Assembly (NCBI RefSeq): GCF_011947365.2
Contig: NZ_JAAVSH020000001.1
Span: 1,946,758-1,982,097, forward strand
Length of the DNA stretch: 35,340 bases
Direction of reading: 5' to 3'
Origin: an endosymbiont of Lamellibrachia barhami
Lineage (GTDB): Bacteria; Pseudomonadota; Gammaproteobacteria; Chromatiales; Chromatiaceae
Positions 1 through 8,598 of this stretch are shown piece by piece; position 1 is the first letter of the stretch; each line of letters opens with the position of its first letter. The notes under the pieces are model-generated. The model ran no database searches and was not told the origin of the DNA. It saw only the letters and a list, made by a program, of their open reading frames with translations. The position numbers and the translations under genes are program-made.

Positions 1-205
1 AATGTTGTACTTCGTTCCAGTTGTATTGCTCTTTGCCATGCCAAACCACTGGCTTCATGAGGGACGAAGTTGGTGGATATGGCCAGTACTCAGACAGGTA
101 TTTCTGTCTCAGTTATCTGAGATAATTGTTTACAGGAGCCGTATACGTGGGTCGTACATGCAGTTCTGTGAAGAGGGATGAGGCAATTTGACGCCTTCCA
201 CCTAT
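1..205 (+). mobile_element. probable 3' end of a group II intron (domains IV-VI)
   Basis: Positions 136-166 read GAGCCGTATACG...CAGTTC and resemble a group II intron domain V: the GAGCCGUAU strand pairs back to the AUGCAGUUC strand, with a two-base bulge and an upper ACG/CGU stem. A domain VI-like hairpin follows at about 172-205 (GAGGC/GCCTT) and ends CCTAT, compatible with the usual AY 3' end. Small hairpins at 92-109 and 108-121 could be domain IV. Domain V has a C-A mismatch and a five-base loop in place of GNRA, so it may be decayed or divergent. The reverse transcriptase, if present, lies outside the window; the short open frame ending at 125 is not recognisable. Domain assignment is by eye. 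Confidence 0.5.
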
Positions 206-317
206 AAATGTGTCAACCACGAACTTTGCCAATTTCCACAGGCAGGGCGGTACAAAGTTACTATCGATCTTCCGTACTTGATTAAAGCTTTTTGAGTTGC
301 CAGGCAGGTAGCAGGTT
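206..317 (+). other. leader region of gph
   Basis: This stretch lies between the apparent intron end and the gph start and contains no gene. In many gammaproteobacteria gph follows rpe, but there is no rpe sequence here. A convincing promoter is not visible, and the ribosome-binding site before gph (GGCAGGTAGCAGG) is weak. Confidence 0.4.
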
Positions 318-998
318 ATGAGTCTCAAGCAACCCAAAATGATCCTTATCGATGTTGATGGAACCCTGGTGGACAGCGTGCCCGACCTGGCCTGGTGTAT
401 CGATGAGATGATGAAACAGTTGGGACGTCCCGCTCCTGGCGAAGAGAAGGTTCGTGACTGGGTCGGCAATGGGGTGGAGCGTCTGGTGCGGCGCGGATTG
501 ATCGGCCAGCTCAACGGTGAGCCTGACGAAACGGATTTTGAGAAGGCCTATCCGATCTTTCTTGAGCTCTATGCCGATAATACCTCCAAGCGCTCGCTGC
601 TCTATCCCGGTGTGCGAGAGGGTCTGGATTATTTGAAGTCCGCCGGTTACCAGCTTGGCTGTGTCACCAACAAGGCAGCGCAGTTCACAGTGCCGCTGCT
701 CAAGGATCTTGGAATACACGACGAGTTCGATATCGTGATCTCCGGCGATACCCTGGCGAAAAAGAAGCCGGATCCGATGCCGTTGCTGCATGGGGCGGAA
801 CACTTCGGTGTCGATGCCTCGGATGCGATGATGCTGGGGGACTCAGTGAGTGATGTGAAGGCGGCCCGCGCCGCCGGTTTTCAGATCGTCTGCATGAGTT
901 ATGGTTATAACCACGGGGTCGATATCTGCGAGGCCAATCCCGATGCTGTCATCGACTCCATGGCTGAGATTCAGGGCCTGCTTGAATCTGCCGCTTGA
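318..998 (+). CDS. gph: phosphoglycolate phosphatase, HAD superfamily
   Basis: A 226-residue HAD hydrolase that dephosphorylates 2-phosphoglycolate, from Rubisco oxygenation or DNA repair, in the cytoplasm. Motif I is IDVDGTLVDS at the N-terminus, with D12 as nucleophile and D14 as acid/base. Motif II is the VTNK segment near residue 117, motif III is the lysine in KKKPDP, and motif IV is GDSVSDVKAARAAG. A cap domain lies between motifs I and II. Length and motif order fit Gph (CbbZ), and its place before trpE is common in Gammaproteobacteria, where rpe usually precedes it. Here the upstream neighbour is instead an intron-like sequence. Other HAD phosphatases share these motifs, so the substrate is assigned from overall similarity and context. 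Confidence 0.9.
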   Translation: MSLKQPKMILIDVDGTLVDSVPDLAWCIDEMMKQLGRPAPGEEKVRDWVGNGVERLVRRGLIGQLNGEPDETDFEKAYPIFLELYADNTSKRSLLYPGVREGLDYLKSAGYQLGCVTNKAAQFTVPLLKDLGIHDEFDIVISGDTLAKKKPDPMPLLHGAEHFGVDASDAMMLGDSVSDVKAARAAGFQIVCMSYGYNHGVDICEANPDAVIDSMAEIQGLLESAA

Positions 999-1075
999 GC
1001 TGTATGGCTGTTTTGGATTATCGTAGTCGCTCACTTTGAATTTGATTCAGTTGCCGAATCCATAAAGAACCTGAT

Positions 1076-1132
1076 ATGTACCTGCTTTCACACAACACGA
1101 TCCTAAAGACCGGCACGCGATGGCGTTGGTGA
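1076..1132 (+). CDS. trpL: candidate trp operon leader peptide
   Basis: An 18-codon open frame, [18 protein letters not shown], ends in Trp-Arg-Trp-stop about 50 bases before trpE. Two of its last three codons are TGG. Leader-peptide attenuation of trpE has been described in pseudomonads, so such a peptide is expected in related organisms. The upstream ribosome-binding site (AAAGAAC) is weak. The TGG codons lie in the 5' arm of a hairpin followed by a T-rich stretch. The frame is short, so chance occurrence cannot be excluded. Assignment is by pattern and position only. Confidence 0.42.
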   Translation: MYLLSHNTILKTGTRWRW

Positions 1133-1162
1133 TTCCGACCAATCGTCCAACCGTTGTTTTGT
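1121..1162 (+). terminator. candidate trp attenuator hairpin
   Basis: The 5' arm TGGCGTTGGT (1121-1130) pairs with ACCAATCGTCCA (1138-1149) through ten base pairs, with two single-base bulges and a seven-base loop. TTGTTTTGT follows at 1154-1162. Trp codons of the putative leader lie in the 5' arm, so a ribosome stalled there would block the hairpin. The bulges and the interrupted T tract make it weaker than a textbook terminator. Confidence 0.33.
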
Positions 1163-1181
1163 CTGTTGTGTGGAGAGGATC

Positions 1182-2681
1182 ATGACCCCTCAAGAATTCG
1201 CTGCCCTGGCGGCCCAGGGTTTTAACCGTATACCTGTCGTTTGCGAGGTGCTTGCCGATCTCGACACGCCTTTGAGTGTCTATCTCAAACTGGCGGACGC
1301 GCCTTACACCTATCTCTTCGAGTCAGTCCAGGGTGGTGAAAAATGGGGTCGTTACTCCATTATCGGCCTGCCGAGCCAGACCTTGGTGCGTGTTATGGGG
1401 CATCACGTCGAGGTGGAGTGTGAAGGCGAGGTGATCGAGTCTGTCGAAGTCAGTGATCCTCTGGCGTGGATCGAGCAGTTTCAGGGGCGTTACAAGGCGG
1501 CTGAACTGGAAGGGCTGCCCCGCTTCAACGGCGGCTTGGTGGGCTATTTTGGCTACGACATCATTCGTTATATCGAGCCGCGCCTGGGAGAGTGCCCCAA
1601 TCCCGATCTGTTGGAGACCCCGGATATATTGCTGATGGTCTCAGATGAGGTGGTGGTATTCGATAACCTCAGCGGCCGCATGTACCTGATCGTGCACGTC
1701 GATCCATCTGCTGGTGGAACGTTGGAGAGCGCACAACGACGTATCCGTGAACTGATTTTGGCGATGCAGCAGGAGGCGCCCCGTGGCGGCGGTGAAGCCG
1801 GGCGGGAGATCAAAGAATCTGACTTCGTCTCGGGTTTTACTGAATCCGGTTACAAATCGGCGGTGAATCGCGTCAAGGAGTACATCCTGGAAGGCGACTG
1901 CATGCAGGTGGTGATCTCACAGCGGCTGTCGATCCCGTTTCAGGCGCCGCCGCTCGATCTCTACCGGGCGCTGCGTGGCCTGAATCCATCCCCCTATATG
2001 TATTTCCTCAACCTTGGTGATTTCCATATCGTCGGCTCCTCGCCGGAGATCCTCACCCGGCTGGAGGACGGAGTGGTCACCGTGCGCCCGATCGCCGGCA
2101 CCCGCCGCCGCGGTTATACCGAGGAGGAGGACAGGGCGCTGGAGGCGGAGCTCCTGGCGGACCCCAAAGAGCTGGCTGAGCATCTGATGCTGATCGACCT
2201 GGGACGCAACGATACCGGGCGGGTCGCCAAGGTCGGCAGTGTGGAACTGACCGACAAGATGATCGTGGAGCGCTACTCCCATGTGATGCATATCGTCTCC
2301 AATGTCACTGGCGATCTGAAGGACGGCATGACCGCTATAGACGTTTTGCGGGCAACCTTTCCAGCGGGCACCGTGAGCGGTGCGCCGAAGATCCGGGCGA
2401 TGGAGATCATCGACGAACTGGAGCCGGTGAAGCGTGGGGTCTACTCGGGTGCGGTGGGTTATCTGAGTTGGAACGGCAACATGGATACCGCCATCGCCAT
2501 CCGTACGGCGGTGATCAAGGACAAGATACTGCATATCCAGGCGGGCGCAGGCATTGTGGCGGACTCCATTCCTGAACTGGAGTGGAAAGAGACCATGAAC
2601 AAGGGACGAGCGGTGTTTCGTGCGGTTGCACTGGCGGAAGCGGGGCTGGATCGCCATGCCTGCGCGGAAGAGGGGGTCTGA
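1182..2681 (+). CDS. trpE: anthranilate synthase component I
   Basis: Catalyses the first committed step of tryptophan synthesis, chorismate plus ammonia to anthranilate, with TrpG supplying ammonia from glutamine. The product is 499 residues. The N-terminal anth_synt_I_N region contains [18 protein letters not shown], the feedback tryptophan-binding area with LLES-like residues. The chorismate-binding domain has the hallmarks [41 protein letters not shown] and [12 protein letters not shown] 1182 is preferred over the in-frame GTG 1170 because GGAG at 1172-1175 is properly spaced and homologues begin MTPEEF. trpG follows after two bases, so the two subunits are co-translated. A possible leader peptide and hairpin upstream suggest attenuation. 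Confidence 0.97.
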   Translation: MTPQEFAALAAQGFNRIPVVCEVLADLDTPLSVYLKLADAPYTYLFESVQGGEKWGRYSIIGLPSQTLVRVMGHHVEVECEGEVIESVEVSDPLAWIEQFQGRYKAAELEGLPRFNGGLVGYFGYDIIRYIEPRLGECPNPDLLETPDILLMVSDEVVVFDNLSGRMYLIVHVDPSAGGTLESAQRRIRELILAMQQEAPRGGGEAGREIKESDFVSGFTESGYKSAVNRVKEYILEGDCMQVVISQRLSIPFQAPPLDLYRALRGLNPSPYMYFLNLGDFHIVGSSPEILTRLEDGVVTVRPIAGTRRRGYTEEEDRALEAELLADPKELAEHLMLIDLGRNDTGRVAKVGSVELTDKMIVERYSHVMHIVSNVTGDLKDGMTAIDVLRATFPAGTVSGAPKIRAMEIIDELEPVKRGVYSGAVGYLSWNGNMDTAIAIRTAVIKDKILHIQAGAGIVADSIPELEWKETMNKGRAVFRAVALAEAGLDRHACAEEGV

Positions 2682-2683
2682 TC

Positions 2684-3262
2684 ATGTTGCTGATGATCGA
2701 TAACTACGACTCCTTCACCTATAACCTGGTGCAGTATCTGGGAGAGCTGGGTGCCGATGTGCGGGTCCATCGCAACGACGAGATCAGCATTGATGAGATC
2801 GAGGCGCTGCAGCCTGATCATATCGTCATCTCCCCTGGCCCTTGCACCCCTGCCGAAGCGGGTATCTCGGTGGAGGTGATCAAGACCTTCGCCGGTCGCA
2901 TTCCGCTGCTTGGCGTCTGTCTCGGACATCAGTCGATCGGCCAGGCCTTTGGCGGCAGGATTGTTCACGCCCGCGAGGTGATGCACGGCAAGACCTCCCC
3001 CATCCATCATGCGGACAGCGGTGTCTTTAGCGGGTTGGAGAATCCCTTTGAGGCGACCCGCTACCATTCGCTGGTGATCGAACGGTCCACACTTCCTGAC
3101 TGTCTCGAGATTACTGCCTGGACTGAAAAAGCCGGAGAGCTGGATGAGATCATGGGCGTGCGCCACAAGACACTGGACGTACAGGGCGTACAGTTTCACC
3201 CCGAGTCGATACTGACTCAGCATGGTCACGACATGCTGCGAAATTTTATCGAGGGTGGATAG
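2684..3262 (+). CDS. trpG: anthranilate synthase component II, glutamine amidotransferase
   Basis: A class I glutamine amidotransferase of 192 residues that hydrolyses glutamine and channels ammonia to TrpE. It starts [20 protein letters not shown], typical of TrpG/PabA. The oxyanion segment is [11 protein letters not shown], the nucleophile is C79 in [17 protein letters not shown], and the His-Glu pair is in [10 protein letters not shown]. Length matches stand-alone TrpG rather than a TrpGD fusion. It begins two bases after the trpE stop. In many bacteria one TrpG/PabA protein also serves p-aminobenzoate synthase, and this one could do the same. Confidence 0.96.
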   Translation: MLLMIDNYDSFTYNLVQYLGELGADVRVHRNDEISIDEIEALQPDHIVISPGPCTPAEAGISVEVIKTFAGRIPLLGVCLGHQSIGQAFGGRIVHAREVMHGKTSPIHHADSGVFSGLENPFEATRYHSLVIERSTLPDCLEITAWTEKAGELDEIMGVRHKTLDVQGVQFHPESILTQHGHDMLRNFIEGG

Positions 3263-3282
3263 CCTGGGGGGCTGGATCGCAG

Positions 3283-3525
3283 GTGAAAAAAAACCGCATC
3301 AGACCGCCGCTCCATCTGCTGGTCGTCAACGCAATCGGCAGCCTGCTTTTTGGCTTGGGGCTGGCTGAATATATCGATGCTGCCAGCCTGGTGCCTGCCG
3401 GTTGGCGGTTCGAGCACTATGCGCTCGTCATGCTGTCGGTGGGGGCGGTAATGATGGTGCCTTTGACCCTGTTTTTGGTCAGGGCGGCGTTGGCCCATGT
3501 GGCTGATCTGGAGAACAGGCGCTAA
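3283..3525 (+). CDS. small two-helix membrane protein (YbjC/DUF1418-like)
   Basis: An 80-residue protein of unknown function with a GTG start, a basic N-terminus (MKKNRIRPP), and two hydrophobic segments at about residues 11-29 and 46-67. They are joined by a short loop and followed by a charged tail. The helix-loop-helix layout and the MMVPLTLFLVRAAL stretch recall the DUF1418/YbjC family, but this is a resemblance by eye. It sits in the trp operon between trpG and trpD, 20 bases after trpG. Nothing seen links it to tryptophan synthesis. The GTG start follows GCAGG rather closely, so the exact start is uncertain. Confidence 0.68.
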   Translation: MKKNRIRPPLHLLVVNAIGSLLFGLGLAEYIDAASLVPAGWRFEHYALVMLSVGAVMMVPLTLFLVRAALAHVADLENRR

Positions 3526-3612
3526 ATGGTCGATAGATTTCACGACACAGGTGGGGCGGTTTGACTCCGGCCTTTCAGGTGCCTCGGACAAAAAGTTAAA
3601 GGGGGAGTACCA

Positions 3613-4635
3613 ATGGAGATGCAGAAGGCCATCAACAAAGTCCTGGCTCGTCAGGATCTCGACTCCGACGAGATGACGGGCGTCATGCGCACCATCATGA
3701 CCGGTGGCGCCACGCCGGCGCAGATCGGCGGTTTTCTTATCGGCCTGCGTATGAAAGGTGAGACGGTGACGGAGATTGCCGCCGCCGCTGCGGTCATGCG
3801 TGAGCTCGCCAGCGGCGTCTCGGTAGGCGATCTGCCGAATACTGTGGATATCGTCGGTACAGGCGGTGATGCCTCCGGGACCTTCAACGTATCCACCGCC
3901 AGTATGTTCGTGGCGGCGGCGGCTGGCTGCCATGTCGCCAAACATGGCAACCGGTCGGTCTCCAGCAAGTCGGGCAGTGCCGATGCACTCGAGGCTGCCG
4001 GTATTCGCCTGGACCTTACGCCTGAACAGGTCGAGCAGTGTGTGCGGGAGGTGGGTGTGGGTTTCATGTTTGCGCCCGGCCACCACAGCGCGATGAAATA
4101 CGCCATCGGCCCGCGCAAGGAGATGGGGGTGCGGACTGTTTTCAATGTGTTGGGTCCCCTGACCAATCCTGCCGGTGTGCCGAATCAACTGTTAGGGGTC
4201 TTCAGTGAATCGCTGTTACAGCCACTGGCGGAAGTCCTGCAGAAGCTGGGCAGTCACCACGTTATGGTGGTTCACTCCCGTGACGGGCTGGACGAGATCA
4301 GCATTGGTGACGCCACAGATGTGGCGGAATTGAAAGAGGGTCAGATCCGCCGCTATACCATTCAGCCGGAGGAGTTCGGCATCAGCCGCGCGGCGATCAG
4401 TGAAATCACTGTGGAGGACGCGGCGCAGAGTCTCAATGTGATTCGTGGTGTGCTGGAAGACCGGCCGGGTCCGGCCCGGGATATTGTGCAACTCAATGCG
4501 GGTGCGGCCATCTATACTGCGGGGCTGGCCGACACACTGATGGACGGCATCAACAGGGCGGACCAGGCGATTGCCAGTGGCGAAGCCCGCAGCCGTCTGG
4601 ACAGGCTGGTGATCCTGACCCAGAGCTTTGACTGA
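3613..4635 (+). CDS. trpD: anthranilate phosphoribosyltransferase
   Basis: Transfers the phosphoribosyl group from PRPP to anthranilate, the second step of tryptophan synthesis. It is 340 residues, normal for the family. The small helical N-terminal domain is followed by the PRPP-binding [14 protein letters not shown] loop, [21 protein letters not shown], and the anthranilate-site segment [16 protein letters not shown] with [15 protein letters not shown] strong ribosome-binding site (GGGGGAG) precedes ATG 3613. The gap of about 90 bases after the preceding small gene contains no clear promoter, so it is most simply part of the trp operon. Confidence 0.97.
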   Translation: MEMQKAINKVLARQDLDSDEMTGVMRTIMTGGATPAQIGGFLIGLRMKGETVTEIAAAAAVMRELASGVSVGDLPNTVDIVGTGGDASGTFNVSTASMFVAAAAGCHVAKHGNRSVSSKSGSADALEAAGIRLDLTPEQVEQCVREVGVGFMFAPGHHSAMKYAIGPRKEMGVRTVFNVLGPLTNPAGVPNQLLGVFSESLLQPLAEVLQKLGSHHVMVVHSRDGLDEISIGDATDVAELKEGQIRRYTIQPEEFGISRAAISEITVEDAAQSLNVIRGVLEDRPGPARDIVQLNAGAAIYTAGLADTLMDGINRADQAIASGEARSRLDRLVILTQSFD

Positions 4636-4681
4636 GATTGACTCCGACCCCACTGGTGACTGAACCGAATACAGAAGCACA

Positions 4682-5479
4682 ATGAGCGATACCCCCGATA
4701 TTCTGAAGAAGATAGTCCTCCGTAAGCAGGAAGAGATTGCGGAGCGTTCTGCCCGGATCTCCCTGCAGGCCTTGAGGTCGGAACTTGATGCGGCTGAACC
4801 CTGCCGGGGGTTTGCAGACGCTATTGCCGCGAGGATTGCAACAGGCGGGGCAGGCGTCATTGCCGAGATCAAACGCGCCTCTCCCAGCAAAGGGTTGCTG
4901 CGTGAGGACTTTCGTCCGGCGGAGATCGCCCGGAGTTATGCAAAGGGCGGGGCGGCCTGCCTGTCGGTTCTGACCGATATCGATTTTTTTCAGGGCAGTG
5001 ATGAGTATCTGAAACAGGCCCGCTCTGCCTGTGACCTGCCGGTCATCCGCAAGGACTTTTTCATCGATCCCTATCAGGTCTACGAGGCGCGCACCATGGG
5101 GGCCGACTGCATCCTGCTGATCGTGGCCTGTCTGGAAGATGGGCAGATGCGGGGACTCAATGATCTGGCCCATGAGTTGGGAATGGATGTGCTGATCGAA
5201 GTACACGATGAGCCGGAACTGGAGCGGGCGCTGAAGGTGGAAAACCGCCTGATCGGCATCAACAACCGCAATCTGCGCACTTTTGAGGTGAGCCTGGATA
5301 CCAGCCTGCGCATGTTGGAACGAATTCCCGATGATCGCATCCTGGTGACCGAAAGCGGGATTCACACCCGTGACGACGTGGTCCTGATGCGTTCAAACGG
5401 CGTGGATGCGTTTCTGGTAGGGGAGGCGTTTATGCGGGCCGATGATCCAGGGGAGAAACTGGCAGAACTGTTTTTTTAG
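4682..5479 (+). CDS. trpC: indole-3-glycerol phosphate synthase
   Basis: Closes the indole ring from carboxyphenylamino-deoxyribulose phosphate. It is a monofunctional TIM barrel of 265 residues, not fused to TrpF. Hallmarks are the N-terminal [16 protein letters not shown] helix, [13 protein letters not shown] (catalytic Glu and Lys), [47 protein letters not shown], and [12 protein letters not shown] near the C-terminus. It is the last gene of the trp cluster; trpF, trpB and trpA are not in the window, as is usual in pseudomonad-type arrangements. It converges on crp across a repeat element. Confidence 0.97.
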   Translation: MSDTPDILKKIVLRKQEEIAERSARISLQALRSELDAAEPCRGFADAIAARIATGGAGVIAEIKRASPSKGLLREDFRPAEIARSYAKGGAACLSVLTDIDFFQGSDEYLKQARSACDLPVIRKDFFIDPYQVYEARTMGADCILLIVACLEDGQMRGLNDLAHELGMDVLIEVHDEPELERALKVENRLIGINNRNLRTFEVSLDTSLRMLERIPDDRILVTESGIHTRDDVVLMRSNGVDAFLVGEAFMRADDPGEKLAELFF

Positions 5480-5480
5480 G

Positions 5481-5666
5481 CGGAAGGCGAAAGGCGAAAG
5501 TGCCGCAGGCCGGTTCAAGCGCAACGAAACCGGTAGCCTGAATTGTTCTGCCAAAGCTGTATGCCCGATCCGCTATGCTTGATCAGGCCTACATGTTGGT
5601 AGTCACGACAGCGTCCGGCTTTTCCGGTGGCACGGCCTCCTTTGGCCTTTAACCTTTCGCCTTCGA
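5481..5666. repeat. heptamer-bounded composite repeat containing element A
   Basis: The left edge (5481-5500, CGGAAGGCGAAAGGCGAAAG) and right edge (about 5638-5666, ending CCTTTAACCTTTCGCCTTC) are inverted arrays of a degenerate seven-base unit, AAAGGCG on one side and CGCCTTT on the other. Paired-hairpin element A lies inside at 5506-5592. The unit fills the gap between the convergent trpC and crp genes. The overall plan resembles a small non-coding mobile element. Confidence 0.55.
5506..5592 (+). repeat. paired-hairpin repeat, copy A
   Basis: Contains CCGGTTC-loop-AAACCGG, then a spacer of about 30 bases, then CCCGATC-loop-GATCAGG and CCTAC. The loops are AAGCGCAACG and CGCTATGCTT, which are only partly complementary, so this copy looks worn compared with copy E at 22531. 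Confidence 0.8.
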
Positions 5667-5674
5667 CCTGTTTT

Positions 5675-6331
5675 TTATCTCGTCCCAAACACCACAATCG
5701 TCTTTCCCTTGACGCTGATAAGTTCCTGCTGTTCCAGGTTCTTCAGCACCCTTCCTGCCATCTCTCGTGAACAACCGACAATGCGTCCAATCTCCTGGCG
5801 GGTGATGCGGATCTGCATGCCGTCCGGATGGGTCATGGCGTCAGGTTCTCTGCAGAGGTCCAGCAGGGTACGGGCGATGCGGCCAGTGACATCGAGAAAT
5901 GCCAGATGTCCAACCTTGGCGCTGGTCTGTATCAGCCGCTCGGTGAGCTGGGCACCCATGGCGTAGAGAATCTCTTTGGTATACTCCTGCAGATCGCCAT
6001 CGAACAGCTGTTCCAATCGCTTGTAACTGATCTCGGCAATCTGGCAGGGGGTGCGGGTGCGTACCATGACGCTACGTTTGGGAGCCGGAATAAAGAGACC
6101 CATCTCGCCGATGAATTCTCCTTTGTTGAGATAGGTGAGGATGATCTCCTTGCCGTCGTCGTCGTCTTCGATATAGACGGCAACCGACCCTTCGATCAGG
6201 TAGTAGAGCACATCGGCAGGGTCGCCAATATGGATGATCTCGGTGTTTTTTGGATAACGCCGGCGATGACAAAAGGAGAGGAATCGCTGAAGGTATTCCG
6301 GATCCTGAGGCGGTGGTTGTATGATCGATAT
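5675..6331 (-). CDS. crp: cAMP receptor protein, Crp/Vfr type, with no standard start codon
   Basis: A global cAMP-responsive regulator. The cyclic-nucleotide domain includes [27 protein letters not shown] and KRSVMVRT, with the Arg-Ser pair that contacts cAMP phosphate, and [16 protein letters not shown] on the dimer helix. The C-terminal helix-turn-helix has [21 protein letters not shown], keeping Arg-Glu-Arg in the recognition helix, and ends [10 protein letters not shown]. It is closest by eye to Pseudomonas Vfr. Homology continues upstream of GTG 6211 ([19 protein letters not shown]), up to the stop at 6371-6373, yet no in-frame ATG, GTG or TTG exists there. An ATA at 6329-6331 gives 218 residues, close to Crp/Vfr length; ATT at 6365-6367 is the other option. 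GTG 6211 would remove the start of the sensor domain. The gene is divergent from an OsmC-family gene, as crp and yhfA are in E. coli. Confidence 0.88.
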   Translation of the reverse strand: MSIIQPPPQDPEYLQRFLSFCHRRRYPKNTEIIHIGDPADVLYYLIEGSVAVYIEDDDDGKEIILTYLNKGEFIGEMGLFIPAPKRSVMVRTRTPCQIAEISYKRLEQLFDGDLQEYTKEILYAMGAQLTERLIQTSAKVGHLAFLDVTGRIARTLLDLCREPDAMTHPDGMQIRITRQEIGRIVGCSREMAGRVLKNLEQQELISVKGKTIVVFGTR

Positions 6332-6378
6332 GATCTTTCTGCTCGACGTCCTGGTTAATGTTTCAATAGCTTAGTGGC

Positions 6379-6406
6379 AGCATAGGCACCAACGCAAGTT
6401 TAGCAA
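6379..6406 (-). promoter_or_regulatory. candidate crp promoter
   Basis: On the minus strand TTGCTA and TATGCT are separated by 16 bases, about 45 bases upstream of the inferred crp start. This is a plausible sigma-70 promoter found by eye. The divergent intergenic region 6374-6581 has no other gene and no clear palindromic CRP site. Confidence 0.3.
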
Positions 6407-6581
6407 GTCCTGTTTGTTGTTGAAGGATAGCTGGTGTACCGTTAAATGTTGATGACACGGACACTTACATTTTCAATGATTCATTGGATATCATAGTGAA
6501 TGAAGTTTCGGTTCGTCGAGGTTAAAAGGTGGCTGAACTGTAAATTTATTGTCGAAATGTAATATTTTTTTCGGAGTTGTG

Positions 6582-6998
6582 ATGAAGGCACGGGTTAAAT
6601 GGGTGCAGGACGCCACCATGCTGGGTGAATCGGGCAGTGGTCATGCTGTAGTAATGGATGGTCCAGCGGAACATGGTGGGCGCAATCTGGGAGTGCGGCC
6701 AATGGAGATGCTGCTGCTGGGCATGGGGGGGTGTACCGAATTCGATGTCCTCAGCATGCTGCGTAAATCTCGCCAGCAGGTGACAGACTGCGTGGTGGAA
6801 CTCGAAGCGGAACGCTCCGCATCCGAGCCGAAGGTGTTCACCCGCATCCATGCCCATTTTATCGTCACCGGCAAGGGGTTGAGCGAAAAGCATATCTCCC
6901 GTGCAATCTCCCTGAGCGCTGAGAAATACTGTTCCGTCTCCATCATGCTTGGGCAGATGGCAGAGATTACCCACGACTATGAGATCCGTGATGCCTGA
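6582..6998 (+). CDS. OsmC/YhfA-family protein
   Basis: A 138-residue OsmC-superfamily protein. The family includes thiol peroxidases that use two cysteines; the YhfA branch has no firmly established substrate. Here the two cysteines are in LLLGMGGCTEFDVL and AEKYCSVSIML, the expected positions on the two long helices. ATG 6582 is chosen over 6549 because CGGAG at 6572-6576 is well placed and MKARVKWV is the usual beginning. It is divergent from crp, as yhfA is in E. coli, which supports the YhfA branch. Its stop overlaps the start of the next gene by eight bases (ATGCCTGA), indicating translational coupling. Cytoplasmic; no signal peptide. Confidence 0.88.
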   Translation: MKARVKWVQDATMLGESGSGHAVVMDGPAEHGGRNLGVRPMEMLLLGMGGCTEFDVLSMLRKSRQQVTDCVVELEAERSASEPKVFTRIHAHFIVTGKGLSEKHISRAISLSAEKYCSVSIMLGQMAEITHDYEIRDA

Positions 6999-8598
6999 GG
7001 CTGCGAACTTCGATGCGCTCATCTCCGAATTCTACAAGGTTTGGTTTCGCTACCATCCCGTGGCGGCGATCTTTGCCGGTGTGCCTGGCTATGAAGGCCT
7101 GTTGGCCGCCGATGGTGACGACGATGTCGGAGCGCTCTCCTCCTGGTTGAGTAATCTTCTACTGGGGCTGGAAGCGTTGCGGTTCGAGGCGCTTGACCCG
7201 GATCGGCAGCTCGATCTTCAATTGATCTTCGGGGCTGCGATGATAGAGCACCGCATGCTGCTGGAGCAGGATTGGCGTCACCGCGACCCGGCCCGTTACC
7301 TGCCGTTGCGCTCCCTGCAGGAGTTAATGGTGCGCCAGCCGGCCTCCCTCTGTGAATCGCTGCAAGGGATATTGGAACGCACCGGCAACTATCTGCGGGA
7401 TGCGCGTACGCAGCTCGCGGAACTGCCGGAACTGGTCTCGACCCTCTGGCTGGCAGAGGCGTTGGAGATGTCGGAAGCCGGTCTTCCCTGGCTGCATCGG
7501 CTTCATGGCGAACTGCCTCAGGCCCATCAATGCTGTGCCGAGCAGGGGCGGCTGCAGGAGCTTGGTTCGAGTGCGGCAGAGGCGATCGAGGATTTCCGTC
7601 AGTTTCTGATCAACGACCTGGCCCCCGAGGCTGCGGGGGGTTCCGATTGTGGCCCCGAGCAGGTGGACCGGTTGCTGGCCCATCGGCACCAGCTGTCCCT
7701 GACAGGAGAACAGGCGTTGGCACTGGCGCGACAGCAGCAGGCGCGCTATTTGCGCCATCTCGACGAGTTGGGGATAGACCAGGAGGCGCTGAGAGATCAG
7801 TATGTTTCCGAATCTGACCTCTCCGGGGATGCCAGGTGTCAGGCCTACCGCGAAGAGAGTGCCAGGTTCAAGGCCTTTGTCGAAGCGCAGGATCTGCTTG
7901 AGCTGCCGTCACAGCCACTGGAGTTTCGGGTTACCGATGGCTGTTTCAGCCGCCCCGACTGCGGCAGTTATCTGCGCAGCGAGAGTGGGGGGATCCTGCT
8001 GATCCCGGACGAAACGCGGCAATTGAAGGGTGGTGAAACCCTTTCGGCTATTCGTCTGCGCTGCCTCTACGGTGGCTGGACCGGGCGTCACTACCTGGCT
8101 TTGGCCGGTGGTGTGCAGGCCCATAGCCTGGTGCGGCAGATCAACCCGTCCGCCGCTTTCAAGCGTGGTTGGGCGCACTACATCAGCTGGTTGCTGGAGG
8201 CGCGAGGTTTTTTCACCCGCGAGGATATGCTGCTGCTGGCTCGCCGTCGCCTCGCGCTGGCGGATCTCGAATTTCACATGGGGCGTTTGGACAGCCATCA
8301 GGCACTGGGCCGGTTGCAATCCCTGCTCGATCAACCCGCCCCCGGTTTGGCCGAGTCGCGGCTGATCCATCTCTCCAGGCGGCCGACGGATGCCTTCATG
8401 GCGTTGATCGGCGTCGCATTGATAGAGCAGACAAGGGAAGTTGTGCTGCGTCAGGAGCCTGAGCTGTCGCTCAAGGCGTTTCACAGCCGGTTGTTGGCGC
8501 ATGGTGCCGTCAGTCTGCCGCTGGTGGTAAAGCGCGTCTTTGGGGAAACGGTTTGGGAAGAGGTGTCTGGGACGGTTCTGGGGCAGGTGACAGGTTAA
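6991..8598 (+). CDS. DUF885-family protein with degenerate metal site
   Basis: A 535-residue protein related to the DUF885 family, which resembles zinc metallopeptidases. Family features recognisable in the C-terminal half are RGWAHYISWLLEARGFF, RRRLALADLEFHMG and a LDSHQALGRLQSLL helix. The usual HExxPGHH motif appears as Y360-GGWTGRH, so the first His-Glu pair is gone. The Glu expected after GWAxY is Ser. A catalytic zinc is therefore unlikely if the alignment is right. The frame is long and intact, so it is not obviously a pseudogene. There is no signal peptide, unlike many DUF885 lipoproteins. The start at 6991 overlaps the OsmC-family stop. Family assignment is by eye. Confidence 0.72.
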   Translation: MPEAANFDALISEFYKVWFRYHPVAAIFAGVPGYEGLLAADGDDDVGALSSWLSNLLLGLEALRFEALDPDRQLDLQLIFGAAMIEHRMLLEQDWRHRDPARYLPLRSLQELMVRQPASLCESLQGILERTGNYLRDARTQLAELPELVSTLWLAEALEMSEAGLPWLHRLHGELPQAHQCCAEQGRLQELGSSAAEAIEDFRQFLINDLAPEAAGGSDCGPEQVDRLLAHRHQLSLTGEQALALARQQQARYLRHLDELGIDQEALRDQYVSESDLSGDARCQAYREESARFKAFVEAQDLLELPSQPLEFRVTDGCFSRPDCGSYLRSESGGILLIPDETRQLKGGETLSAIRLRCLYGGWTGRHYLALAGGVQAHSLVRQINPSAAFKRGWAHYISWLLEARGFFTREDMLLLARRRLALADLEFHMGRLDSHQALGRLQSLLDQPAPGLAESRLIHLSRRPTDAFMALIGVALIEQTREVVLRQEPELSLKAFHSRLLAHGAVSLPLVVKRVFGETVWEEVSGTVLGQVTG

